Origin: Candidatus Methanosuratincola subterraneus
GTDB taxonomy: Archaea; Thermoproteota; Methanomethylicia; Methanomethylicales; Methanomethylicaceae
Length of the DNA stretch: 64,000 nt
Reading direction: 5' to 3'
Assembly (NCBI GenBank): GCA_004028775.1
Contig: RXGA01000001.1
Span: 186,001-250,000, forward strand
Shown here: in pieces, positions 1 to 7,784 of the stretch
Layout: every line of letters starts with the position of its first letter
Position numbering within the stretch: position 1 is the first letter of the stretch
The notes under the pieces: model-generated
Databases searched by the model: none
Seen by the model: the letters and a program-made list of their open reading frames with translations, nothing else
Told to the model about the DNA's origin: nothing
Made by a program: the position numbers and the translations under genes

Positions 1-7
1 GAATCTG

Positions 8-919
8 GTGCAGCCGGCAGGGGGAATTCCCGCGCCTGGGGACAAGTCCAACTCAACGATAATCAGCAGCAGCCCGTACCACGGGCTCTGGGCGCTCACG
101 AACAGGGAGCTGAAGAAGTGGTACAAGAACCCCGTGATCCTGCTCCTTTCGCTGATCCAGCCAGTGCTCTGGCTCGGCCTCTTCGGAAAGGCCATGAACT
201 TCGGCGCGATCTTCACTGACGGCGCATTCAGCATACCTGGCCTGAATATACCGAAGGAGATAATTAACCAGCTCGGGACAATGCTCATGCTGAACGTCTT
301 CGGCACGACCGATTACTTCTCCTTCTTGGCTGTCGGCATGCTTTCCTTCATAGTGCTCTTCACTGCCATGTTCAGCGGGATGTCGATAGTGTGGGATCGG
401 CGCCTCGGCACACTGAATAAGGTCATGAGCACCCCTGTCGCAAGGGGGTCAATTGTGATGTCCAAGATCCTTTCCAGCGTCATCAGGTCGCTAGTGCAGG
501 CATCAATAATACTGGTGCTGGCAGTCCTGCTGGGGATGAACATCTCCAACATTACCGCGATAGGCGTTCTTGGGACATTTGCTTCGCTAGCCCTCCTTTC
601 GTTCGGCTTCTCTGCAATCTTCCTCATGCTTGCCTTGAGATCAACAAACCAGAACACCCAGATGGCTGTAGTAAACTTGCTGAACCTGCCGCTCCTATTC
701 GGGAGCAATGCGCTCTTCCCAGCAAGCTTCATGCCCGAATGGCTACAGGCATTCGTCAAGATCAACCCGATAAGCTATGCCACCGACATTGGCAGGCAGA
801 TGCTTCTGGGGGCTGGGGGCATGGGCACGCTCGCATTCGACTTTGCCTACCTTACCGCCTTCGCTGCAGCATTCTCGATAGTGGGAATCATGCTCTCCTG
901 GAGGCTCCTCACCAAGTGA
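8..919 (+). CDS. ABC-2 type exporter permease (DrrB-like), possibly 5'-truncated
   Basis: Membrane subunit of a two-component ABC exporter of the ABC-2/DrrB type, which would pair with an ATPase probably encoded just left of the window. The N-terminal part has the amphipathic segment and first helix typical of the family (ALTNRELKKWYKNP then VILLLSLIQPVLWLGLFG). A long extracytoplasmic loop and five further hydrophobic segments follow. The conserved ABC-2 signature region WDRRLGTLNKVMSTPVARGSI lies around residue 125-145. The GTG at 8 is the first possible start inside the window, but the frame is open to the left edge, so the true start may lie outside. The substrate cannot be told. Confidence 0.8.
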   Translation: MQPAGGIPAPGDKSNSTIISSSPYHGLWALTNRELKKWYKNPVILLLSLIQPVLWLGLFGKAMNFGAIFTDGAFSIPGLNIPKEIINQLGTMLMLNVFGTTDYFSFLAVGMLSFIVLFTAMFSGMSIVWDRRLGTLNKVMSTPVARGSIVMSKILSSVIRSLVQASIILVLAVLLGMNISNITAIGVLGTFASLALLSFGFSAIFLMLALRSTNQNTQMAVVNLLNLPLLFGSNALFPASFMPEWLQAFVKINPISYATDIGRQMLLGAGGMGTLAFDFAYLTAFAAAFSIVGIMLSWRLLTK

Positions 920-961
920 CCGCGCCTTAGCGCCTCCGGCTGATCCGTCAATATTTCCTTT

Positions 962-1789
962 TCATTTTTTAGAAAACGCCTTCTGGAGCTCTGCCACGCT
1001 AGGGATTACTGCGTCTGGCCTTATGCGGCTCTTCTCCAGGTCTTCCATCCTTGTGGAACCTGAAAGGACGAGCACCCCTGTGATGCCAGCCCGCCGCGCA
1101 GCCGCAATGTCTATCTTGAGTGTATCCCCGACCATTGCGACTTCGGAGCCCCCCAGGCCCATCGCCTTCAGGGCTATCTTCATTATCCTCTTGGACGGCT
1201 TGCCTATGACCAGAGGCCTAAGCCCGGTCGCGGTCGCCACCGCCTCAACTATAGATCCCGCCCCGGGGACGTACCCCCCATCGATCGGCAGCCTCGGATC
1301 AGTGTTTGTCGCTATGAACCTTGCCCCGTTCTGGATGGCATGGCAGGCCGCTGCCAGTTTCTCGTACGTCAAGTGCATATCCAGCCCGCACACGACGTAC
1401 CGGGCTCCCCTTGCCTCGCCCGCGCTGAGCACCTTAAACCCCTCCCTCTCGAGGGCCTGGATCAGCCCCTGCTCGCCTAACACAAAGCATTCTCCGGTCC
1501 CGAAGCGCTTCAAGTACATCGCTGTGGCCACAGAGGAGGTCAGGACTTCGCCTTCCCCTGCTTCGATCCCCATCCCTTTGAGCTTTTGGGCGTACTCCTG
1601 GGGAGTCCTTGTCGAGTTGTTGGTCAGGAAGAGGACCTTCTTCCCCTCTTTCCTTAGCATGCCAATTGTCTCGCTAGCGCCTGGTATGGGGCGGTCGCCT
1701 AAGTATATGCACCCGTCCAGATCGAAAATGAACCCCTTCTTGTCCCTGAGCATTTCCGAGAGCATGATCATCTGTTCTCGCCACCACAT
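962..1789 (-). CDS. HAD-superfamily hydrolase, class IIA (NagD / phosphoglycolate phosphatase-like)
   Basis: Cytosolic phosphatase of the HAD-IIA family (275 aa). Motif I is FDLDGCIYLGD near residue 20, with the nucleophile Asp and the general acid two residues on. Motif II is FLTNNSTRTP, and motif III/IV is VIGKPSKRI followed by MVGDTLKIDI near the C-terminus. The family dephosphorylates small sugar phosphates or p-nitrophenyl phosphate; the substrate is not predictable here. The ATG at 1789 is preceded by a good GGGAGGG ribosome binding site 7 bases upstream, which supports this start over the internal ATGs. It is divergent from znuA across an AT-rich 110-bp region. Confidence 0.85.
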   Translation of the reverse strand: MWWREQMIMLSEMLRDKKGFIFDLDGCIYLGDRPIPGASETIGMLRKEGKKVLFLTNNSTRTPQEYAQKLKGMGIEAGEGEVLTSSVATAMYLKRFGTGECFVLGEQGLIQALEREGFKVLSAGEARGARYVVCGLDMHLTYEKLAAACHAIQNGARFIATNTDPRLPIDGGYVPGAGSIVEAVATATGLRPLVIGKPSKRIMKIALKAMGLGGSEVAMVGDTLKIDIAAARRAGITGVLVLSGSTRMEDLEKSRIRPDAVIPSVAELQKAFSKK

Positions 1790-1834
1790 ATTTATCCCTC
1801 CCCGTGGATTGATTATTAATAGTTTAAATATTTT

Positions 1835-1849
1835 TAATAATATTTATTA
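1835..1849. promoter_or_regulatory. Inverted repeat in the divergent HAD/znuA promoter region
   Basis: TAATAA-TAT-TTATTA is a perfect 6-bp inverted repeat in the AT-rich intergenic region, about 20 bp upstream of a TATA-like TTTAATAA (1865-1872) that would serve znuA. It could be an operator for a metal-responsive regulator. Because the stretch is nearly pure A/T, chance symmetry is possible. Confidence 0.3.
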
Positions 1850-1903
1850 TCAGATTACCAAAAATTTAATAAGCAACAGTTGGGAGTGTTGATCGGTGAC
1901 TTT

Positions 1904-2860
1904 ATGAATTCTCGGCAGGCCATCTTCCTGTTGGCAGTATTTGGGGCATTGGCAGTCGCTCTGGTTTCCCTTTATGTCCTTGGCGGTCAGCAGTCCCAAA
2001 TGCAAGACGGGAAGGTCAGCGTGGTCGCGACCTTCTACCCGCTGGCTTACATGACCCGGGAGATAGGCGGCGACCATGTTTCAGTCAGGGTGCTCATCCC
2101 TTACAACACCGAAGTGCATTCCTGGCAGCCGTCCGTCTCCGACATGATCGCACTGACAAATGCCGAATTGATAGTCCTGAACGGGGCGGGGCTCGAGCCA
2201 TGGTTCAATGAGAAAGTCCTGCCCTCGCTTAACCTGTCACGGACGGTGGTCTTGGACACGACCGAGGGCTTGGAGCTCCTTGCCCTGGGCGAGGGCGAGC
2301 CTGAAGCCTATGAGCACGATCATGGAGGGGAGTATGACCCCCACACCTGGATCTCGCCATACATGGCTGGGAAGCAGGCAGAGAGGATATACTCAGCACT
2401 GGTGGAGGTCGACCCGAGTCATTCAGAGTATTACAAAGCAAGATGGGACACCCTCAAGGCAAAGCTAGATTCGCTGGATGCAAGGTACCAGCAGGAGCTT
2501 GCGAACAAGTCTCGGAGCGAAATAATCGTATCCCACGGCGCCTACGGGTACCTCTGCAGCAGATACGGATTCGAGCAGCGCAGCGTGATAGGCCTCACAG
2601 CCGACAAGCAGCCAAGCGTCCAGGAGCTGCGTGCGCTCGTCGACTTTATGGTCGAGCACAACATCTCGGTCCTTTACGTAGACCCTGCATACTCGCCATC
2701 GTACATTAATACGCTGAAGGGTGAGCTCGAGAGCCAGACGGGGATGGCGGTGAAGATCCTGAAGCTCTACCTGGCGCTCGGTCCGGTCGACGGGAAGGAT
2801 TACCTAGATCAGCTCGCCTCGAACCTCGAAAACCTGAAGTCTGGGCTTTTAGCCGGATGA
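1904..2860 (+). CDS. znuA: Metal ABC transporter substrate-binding lipoprotein/secreted protein (ZnuA family)
   Basis: Extracytoplasmic metal-binding receptor of a cluster A-I (zinc/manganese) importer. The start chosen is ATG 1904, with GGTGA 5 bases upstream. It gives an N-terminal hydrophobic anchor or signal (QAIFLLAVFGALAVALVSLYVLGG) and a 318-aa product; a TTG at 1880 is less likely. Expected metal ligands are visible: His in NTEVHSWQPS (about residue 72), His in DPHTWISP, His in VSHGAYGYLC, and Asp in YVDPAYSPSY. A short His/Asp/Glu-rich loop (YEHDHGGEYD) precedes the second His, as in zinc receptors. znuC and znuB follow. nikR downstream raises the possibility that nickel rather than zinc is carried. 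Confidence 0.88.
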   Translation: MNSRQAIFLLAVFGALAVALVSLYVLGGQQSQMQDGKVSVVATFYPLAYMTREIGGDHVSVRVLIPYNTEVHSWQPSVSDMIALTNAELIVLNGAGLEPWFNEKVLPSLNLSRTVVLDTTEGLELLALGEGEPEAYEHDHGGEYDPHTWISPYMAGKQAERIYSALVEVDPSHSEYYKARWDTLKAKLDSLDARYQQELANKSRSEIIVSHGAYGYLCSRYGFEQRSVIGLTADKQPSVQELRALVDFMVEHNISVLYVDPAYSPSYINTLKGELESQTGMAVKILKLYLALGPVDGKDYLDQLASNLENLKSGLLAG

Positions 2861-2873
2861 TTTTTTGATCCGG
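2853..2873 (+). terminator. Hairpin overlapping the znuA stop codon
   Basis: CCGGAT (2853-2858) and ATCCGG (2868-2873) form a perfect 6-bp stem around a loop holding the TGA stop and six T residues. It sits at the start of a 113-bp gap before znuC, so it may attenuate or process the mRNA between receptor and ATPase genes. Confidence 0.45.
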
Positions 2874-2973
2874 TGTAGCTGTGTGAGAACATGACCAAAA
2901 TTCAATGATGCCTGCCAAATAATCTTTTTTAGCCGAATTCATCAGTTAAGAGCAGGGGGAATGGTGGAAGACA

Positions 2974-3753
2974 ATGGAGCGGGGAGCCGTCATTGAAGTC
3001 AAGGACCTTGATGTGATGCGTTCTGGCGCGCTGGTCATCCAGGGCGCGAGCTTTGAGATCGACAAAGGGGACTATGTTGGCATAGTCGGGCCGAACGGAG
3101 GCGGGAAGACGACCTTGCTGCTCGCCGTTCTGGGCATCATCCCGCGGCAGAGGGGCACAGTTAAGATCTTCGGCAAAGACCTCGAGAGGTTCTCAGACTG
3201 GGGGAAGATTGCTTACGTTTCGCAGGACGCAATCAACTTCGATTCCGACTTCCCGCTCACGGTGAGGGAGCTCGTTTCCCTCGGCCGGCTAGGTCCGAGG
3301 AGCATCGGCAGGCCCCTCAAGAGGGCTGACTGGAGTAGGGTCGACGAGGCTCTTGAATTCATGGGGATCTCCGACCTTGCGGGGAAGAGGATAGGGGAGC
3401 TCTCGGGCGGTCAGAAGCAGCGCATGTTCGTCGCGATGGCGCTGGTCAGGGATCCCGATGTGATAATCCTTGACGAGCCGGTGGCTGGGATCGACGCCGT
3501 CACCCAGGAGAAGTTCTACCAGAAGATGAGCGACCTCAACCAGAGGAAGGGCATCACGATCCTGATGGTGTCGCACGACCTCACCGCAGTCTTCTGCAGG
3601 ATGTCGAAGCTCATCTGCGTCAACAGGGAGGTCAACGTGGCAGAGATCACGCCTGATGTGGATCCGAACGAGATACTCCGGAAGGCCTATGGCGAGCACT
3701 TCCACTTCGTCTTCCACAGGCACGAATGCAAGGGGGAGTTCAGGAATGATTAG
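2974..3753 (+). CDS. znuC: Metal ABC transporter ATP-binding protein (ZnuC family)
   Basis: Cytosolic ATPase of the metal importer (259 aa). Visible motifs are Walker A GPNGGGKTTL (about residues 35-44), the Q-loop in VSQDAINFD, the ABC signature LSGGQKQRM, Walker B VIILDEPVAG and the H-loop MVSHDLTAV. The C-terminal tail is His-rich (EHFHFVFHRHE), as often seen in zinc-type ATPases. It ends inside the first codons of the permease gene (8-bp overlap), so the two are translationally coupled. The larger gap from znuA suggests separately tuned expression of the receptor. Confidence 0.9.
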   Translation: MERGAVIEVKDLDVMRSGALVIQGASFEIDKGDYVGIVGPNGGGKTTLLLAVLGIIPRQRGTVKIFGKDLERFSDWGKIAYVSQDAINFDSDFPLTVRELVSLGRLGPRSIGRPLKRADWSRVDEALEFMGISDLAGKRIGELSGGQKQRMFVAMALVRDPDVIILDEPVAGIDAVTQEKFYQKMSDLNQRKGITILMVSHDLTAVFCRMSKLICVNREVNVAEITPDVDPNEILRKAYGEHFHFVFHRHECKGEFRND

Positions 3754-4567
3754 CCCTGCCTTCTCATTCTTCGACCTGCTCGGCTACCAGTTCTTCCAGT
3801 ACGCTTTGATTGGCGGAAGCCTGGCGGCATTTGCCTGCGGGTGGATCGGCCTCTTCCTTGTGCTTAGGAGGGAAGCAATGATAGTCGACGGGGTAGCGCA
3901 CACCGCATTCGGCGGGATAGCCATTGGGATTTTCCTGGGCATCGACCCGATCCTCTCTGCGCTGGTCGTCTCGATCCTCGCGGTCCTGGGCATCAGCTAC
4001 ATGAGGGGGAAAGGGTTGGCGCATTCCGACTCTGCGACGGCTGTAATGCTCGCCCTAGGCTTCTCGACAGGTCTGATAGTGGTAAGCCTGGCAGGCGGCT
4101 TCAGCGTCGACCTCTTCACATACCTGTTCGGGTCCATCCTCACCATCAGCCAGCAGGACTTGCTGCTCGTCACGGCTCTGGGGTTGGTGGTATTGGCATT
4201 CCTCACGCTCTTCTACAAGGAGATCTTGGCCATAACTTTCGATGCCGAGTCAGCGAGGATGATGGGGATCCCGGTCCGCACGATATCCCTGATATTCAAC
4301 CTTATAGTCGCATTGACGATCATACTCTCCATAAGGATAATCGGGATCATATTGGTGGTCGCGCTGATCGTGCTCCCAGCACTCGCAGCCCTCCAGCTGC
4401 GCCTCTCCTTCAGGAGGACTGTGGTCTCGACCGTGCTCATTGGGGTCCTCAGCACTGTCCTGGGGGTGATCGTCTCTGCGTTCTACAATGTGGCCACCAG
4501 CGGCATCATCGTCTTCACAATGGTGGCGGTTTACCTGATCGTCGCAGCCTACGCGCGGCTTGGGTGA
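3746..4567 (+). CDS. znuB: Metal ABC transporter permease (ZnuB / ABC-3 family)
   Basis: Integral membrane channel subunit, about 273 aa, with eight or nine hydrophobic segments. The ABC-3 family pattern REAMIVDGVAHTAFGGIAIG occurs near residue 45-65 and VALIVLPALAALQL near residue 205-220. I placed the start at ATG 3746, inside the end of znuC, because GGGGGAG lies 8 bases upstream. A longer upstream reading frame there is only the other frame of znuC. With znuA and znuC it forms a complete importer. Confidence 0.88.
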   Translation: MISPAFSFFDLLGYQFFQYALIGGSLAAFACGWIGLFLVLRREAMIVDGVAHTAFGGIAIGIFLGIDPILSALVVSILAVLGISYMRGKGLAHSDSATAVMLALGFSTGLIVVSLAGGFSVDLFTYLFGSILTISQQDLLLVTALGLVVLAFLTLFYKEILAITFDAESARMMGIPVRTISLIFNLIVALTIILSIRIIGIILVVALIVLPALAALQLRLSFRRTVVSTVLIGVLSTVLGVIVSAFYNVATSGIIVFTMVAVYLIVAAYARLG

Positions 4568-4627
4568 CCCCTTTCCGTGCCAGGGGCGGCAACCCGTTCG
4601 GAGATGGGTCCTTCCGGTGCCGTGGCA

Positions 4628-4637
4628 TAATTATATA
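4628..4637 (+). promoter_or_regulatory. TATA-like element upstream of nikR
   Basis: AATTATATAC at 4629-4638 is the best TATA-like match between znuB and nikR. It predicts a start near 4660 and a leader of about 125 nt, unusually long for this window, where most promoters lie within 40 bp of the start. Confidence 0.4.
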
Positions 4638-4748
4638 CCTGCGCCCCGATAAGAAATGTGGAAATGCATCCTTGCCGCCATCCAGGGCTCGCTCAAAAAA
4701 GGAAAAGCGAGTGGTGCACCCTGCTCTGGCGCGGAAATGGATTTGAAT

Positions 4749-4778
4749 AATGGATGGAATATTATCGAAATGGATGGT
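4749..4778 (+). promoter_or_regulatory. TGGATGG direct repeats just upstream of nikR
   Basis: AATGGATGGAAT and AATGGATGGTAT are two direct copies whose cores (4751-4757 and 4771-4777) are 20 bp apart, about two helical turns, and end 8 bp before the nikR start. ATGGATGGAATAT (4750-4762) is also found, as half of a perfect palindrome, upstream of the TrpD-like gene at 23286-23298. Possible autoregulatory operator. Confidence 0.4.
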
Positions 4779-4785
4779 ATGAAAA

Positions 4786-5181
4786 TTGGTGATCGTGAGC
4801 ATCTCTCTCCCCGAGGATCTCCTCTCTGAGCTCGACAATGTGCTCGGGAAGGAGTGGTACGCCAGCAGATCGGAAGTAATCAGGCATGCAGTACGGAAGT
4901 ACATCACCGAGTACAGGTCGCTGGAAAAGATCGAGGGCGAAGTGATGGCCACTATAACTGTCCTATACGACAAGAGGGAGAAGGGCGAGGCACAGCTCCG
5001 CCTGCAGCATGAGTTTGGGGACATCATCTCCACATTCCTGCATTCGCATATGGACGAGACCACCTGCCTTGAGGTGATGGTCGTGAAGGGGCAGTCAAGG
5101 CGCCTGAAGGAGCTGATAGACGGGATGAAGGCGAACCGCGAGATCAGGCAGATCAGCTTCGCCCTTATGGGGATCGAATAG
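4786..5181 (+). CDS. nikR: Nickel-responsive transcriptional regulator NikR
   Basis: Ribbon-helix-helix repressor with a C-terminal ACT-like metal-sensing domain, 131 aa, full length for the family. The N-terminal strand-helix-helix is VSISLPEDLLSELDNVL...SRSEVIRHAVRKY. All four high-affinity nickel ligands of Escherichia coli NikR appear in place: His75 (LQHEFGD), His86 and His88 (LHSH) and Cys94 (TTCLEV). Start is TTG 4786; GTG 4789 is equally possible. It lies 218 bp after znuB on the same strand. In the cell it would tie nickel supply to expression of nickel enzymes such as the hydrogenase encoded downstream (inference). Confidence 0.93.
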   Translation: MVIVSISLPEDLLSELDNVLGKEWYASRSEVIRHAVRKYITEYRSLEKIEGEVMATITVLYDKREKGEAQLRLQHEFGDIISTFLHSHMDETTCLEVMVVKGQSRRLKELIDGMKANREIRQISFALMGIE

Positions 5182-5321
5182 CCGAACCCTGAGCAAAAGG
5201 GCTGAGGCTGCAAGAGACAGTCGAGAGCCTCTGATTTGGGCGCTGTCGTACCGTATATTTGCCCCTTTAAGGCATTTTTACCCAAAATCTATAATTATAA
5301 ATAATTGTAATTCTACGAAAT

Positions 5322-5331
5322 TCTTATATAC
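5322..5331 (+). promoter_or_regulatory. TATA box for the acs transcript
   Basis: TCTTATATAC in an otherwise AT-rich stretch. Counting 26-29 bp from its centre puts transcription start at 5353-5355, right on the ATG of a small upstream ORF. Confidence 0.6.
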
Positions 5332-5354
5332 TTAGTCAAGGAAGTAATTTGCCT

Positions 5355-5444
5355 ATGCCAAAAACAATGTACGTTCAGTTAAATGACATCACGGCACAGT
5401 GCAAGCAGAAGAACTCGGAGACTAGGGCAACGAGAGATCGCTAG
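5355..5444 (+). CDS. Putative leaderless upstream ORF (29 aa) before acs
   Basis: ATG 5355 opens 29 codons (MPKTMYVQLNDITAQ... ending TRATRDR) and stops at TAG 5442-5444, 8 bases before the acs ribosome binding site. The ATG lies 28 bp from the centre of the TATA box, the same spacing seen at apparently leaderless genes elsewhere in this window. The mRNA may therefore begin with this ORF and reach acs by reinitiation or internal initiation. I recognise no domain. It could also be a non-translated leader. Confidence 0.4.
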   Translation: MPKTMYVQLNDITAQCKQKNSETRATRDR

Positions 5445-5466
5445 GCCTCTCAGGGAGGTTACATTT

Positions 5467-7419
5467 TTGGACAGGATCCTCAGCGTACTCCCCACTTCGA
5501 AGACCGCACACCCTGACGTCAACGTGATGAATGAGATACGCAGGCAGAGCCTTGAAGATCCAGCGACCTTCTGGCACAGGTTTGCCGACGAGCTCTTCTG
5601 GTACGAGAAGAACGGGCCCGTCCTCCAGCCCATCGAAGTCCCCCCTTACGCGCGGTGGTTCCCGCTCTGGAAGACGAATATCTCCTACAATGCTCTTGAC
5701 CGCCATGTGAACAGCTGGAGGAAGAACAAGGTCGCCATCTACTGGGAATCAGAGGAAGGCGAGAGGAGGGCCCTCACCTACTACGATCTCTACAAGGAGG
5801 TAAACAGGTTCGCCTCCGTCCTGAAGTCGCTCGGCATCTCCAAAGGAGACCGGGTCACGGTCTACATGCCGATGATCCCTGAGCTGGTGGCGTGCCTGCT
5901 TGCGTGCACAAGGATAGGCGCGATACACTCAGTGATTTTTGCCGGCTTCACCTCACAGGCCATCGCCGACAGGGTGAACGACTCGCAGAGCAAGATGGTG
6001 ATCACTTCGGATGTGTCATGCAGGCGCGGCAGGGCGATCCCTATCAAGGCGATAGTGGACGAGGCCCTGAAGCATACGAGCACGGTCGAGAAGGTCTTGG
6101 TCGTCCGGAGGGGAGAAGGCGACGTTGCGATGGTCGAGGACAGGGATGTCTGGTACCACGAAATCGCAGAGCAGGCGAGCAGGTATGTGGAGCCCGAGCG
6201 GCTGGAGGGGACCTTCCCGAGCTTCATACTATACACGTCAGGGACCACCGGGAAGCCTAAGGGGGCGACACACGGCACCGCAGGTTACATGGTCTGGACT
6301 CACTTCACGCAGAAGCTCGTCTTTGACATTGACGACAGGGACATCTACTGGTGCACCGCGGACATAGGGTGGATAACCGGGCATACCTATGTCGTCTACG
6401 GGCCGCTCATAAGCGGTGCGACATCGCTCATCTACGATGGGGCGCCTGACTACCCGATGCCGGACAGATGGTGGGACCTCGTCGAGAGGTACGGGGTTAC
6501 GATATTCTATACCTCCCCCACTTCGATAAGAATGCACATGAAATACGGTGAGGAGTGGGTCAAGCGCCACGACCTCTCGAGCATCAGGATACTCGGGAGC
6601 GTGGGGGAGCCGATTAACCCTGAGGCCTGGAACTGGTACTACACCAACGTAGGCAGACAGCGGGCGCCGATTGTAGATACTTGGTGGCAGACCGAGACTG
6701 GCGGCATCATGATAGCGCCGCAGCCGGGGCTCGCCCCCATCCCGCTGAAGCCCGGATCCGCCACGCTCCCCCTGCCGGGCGTGGACGCCGAGGTCTTCAC
6801 CGAGGACGGCAGGATCGCAGGCCCGAACGAGAAGGGGCTATTGGTGATACGGAAGCCTTGGCCAGGGCAGTTCATGACCCTCTGGGGGGACCCTGAGCGG
6901 TTCAGGAGCATATATTTCACCAGGTTCGCCGGGTGCTATTACCCGGGGGACTTTGCCATGAAGGACGAGGACGGGTACTTCTGGCTACTCGGTAGGGCGG
7001 ACGAGGTCCTAAAGGTGGCGGGGCACCGGATAGGAACCATTGAGCTGGAGGACGCCCTAATATCGCACCCGGCTGTGGCTGAGTCGGCTGTCGTCGGCAA
7101 GTCTGATCCGATAAAGATGCAGGTGCCGGTCGCGTTTGTCGTGCTGCGCCCAGGGCACGTACCGTCGCCGCAGCTGAGGATCGAGCTGATAAACCACATA
7201 AGGAACACGATAGGACCTATAGCCGCACCCGGGGCGGTCTACTTCGTTGACAAGCTCCCGAAGACGAGGAGCGGGAAGATAATGCGGAGGGTAATCGCAG
7301 CCGTTGTTGAGGAGCGCCAGCTGGGTGACATCACTACGCTCGAGGACGAGGCGAGCGTGGACGAGGTGAAGCGCGCATACGAGGAGCTGAAGGCAGAGCT
7401 CCTCACCATGAAGGGATAG
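5467..7419 (+). CDS. acs: Acetyl-CoA synthetase, AMP-forming
   Basis: Converts acetate, ATP and CoA to acetyl-CoA, AMP and pyrophosphate in the cytosol. The start is TTG 5467, preceded 9 bases upstream by GGGAGG, giving 650 aa, normal for Acs. Family signatures are present: YTSGTTGKPKG (P-loop, A3), WWQTETGG (A5 region), YYPGDFAMKDEDGYFWLLGRADEVLKVAGHR (hinge and A8) and, near the C-terminus, LPKTRSGKIMRR with the catalytic lysine. It is unlinked to other acetate genes here. It could work in either acetate assimilation or, with a pyrophosphatase, acetate formation; closely related acyl substrates such as propionate cannot be excluded. Confidence 0.93.
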   Translation: MDRILSVLPTSKTAHPDVNVMNEIRRQSLEDPATFWHRFADELFWYEKNGPVLQPIEVPPYARWFPLWKTNISYNALDRHVNSWRKNKVAIYWESEEGERRALTYYDLYKEVNRFASVLKSLGISKGDRVTVYMPMIPELVACLLACTRIGAIHSVIFAGFTSQAIADRVNDSQSKMVITSDVSCRRGRAIPIKAIVDEALKHTSTVEKVLVVRRGEGDVAMVEDRDVWYHEIAEQASRYVEPERLEGTFPSFILYTSGTTGKPKGATHGTAGYMVWTHFTQKLVFDIDDRDIYWCTADIGWITGHTYVVYGPLISGATSLIYDGAPDYPMPDRWWDLVERYGVTIFYTSPTSIRMHMKYGEEWVKRHDLSSIRILGSVGEPINPEAWNWYYTNVGRQRAPIVDTWWQTETGGIMIAPQPGLAPIPLKPGSATLPLPGVDAEVFTEDGRIAGPNEKGLLVIRKPWPGQFMTLWGDPERFRSIYFTRFAGCYYPGDFAMKDEDGYFWLLGRADEVLKVAGHRIGTIELEDALISHPAVAESAVVGKSDPIKMQVPVAFVVLRPGHVPSPQLRIELINHIRNTIGPIAAPGAVYFVDKLPKTRSGKIMRRVIAAVVEERQLGDITTLEDEASVDEVKRAYEELKAELLTMKG

Positions 7420-7440
7420 CGCTCAGCCAATTTTTGGCAG

Positions 7441-7665
7441 GTGGTTCGCCTGGTTCTATACGATCTCATAATTGTCGGTGGGGGGCCCGCCGGCCTCGCT
7501 GCGGCAGTCTACGCGAGGAAGCGGCTCCTCAATACCCTCGTGCTCACGCTGGACATCGGCGGGCAGGTCCTACAGACCGAGAAGATCGACAACTACCCTG
7601 GATACTTGGAGAAGAGCGGGATGGGGCTGTCCGCGCCGCCGTTAGCCTCAGCTCCGCCTTCATGA
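7441..7665 (+). pseudogene. Truncated thioredoxin-reductase-like FAD oxidoreductase
   Basis: Only the N-terminal FAD-binding end of a TrxB-type protein is left. [22 protein letters not shown] is the Rossmann fold, followed by [27 protein letters not shown], which matches TrxB up to about residue 60. The homology then stops and the frame runs out at residue 74, whereas functional TrxB is about 310 aa with a CxxC and an NADPH domain. The 3' part appears deleted up to the convergent gene ending at 7785. The +1 frame just after the break ([14 protein letters not shown]) may be debris from another gene. Confidence 0.75.
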
Positions 7666-7784
7666 AGGCGTTCCTCGACTCTGCGGGGTGGCGCCCCCGT
7701 ACCGGTCCCAGCGCCCGCAGCCGCTGATGTCACTGCTGTCGCCGCCGTCGTCGCCGTGGTCACTGTGCCGAGTCTGCCCCGACT

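Noticed and set aside
1023-1892. 289-codon plus-strand open frame opposite the HAD phosphatase
   Set aside because: Antisense shadow; the minus-strand protein has all HAD motifs and a ribosome site.
4656-4829. 57-codon ORF starting near the nikR promoter and overlapping nikR
   Set aside because: Its ATG is only 22-23 bp from the TATA centre, too short for a leaderless start by the spacing seen elsewhere here, and the peptide has no coding look.
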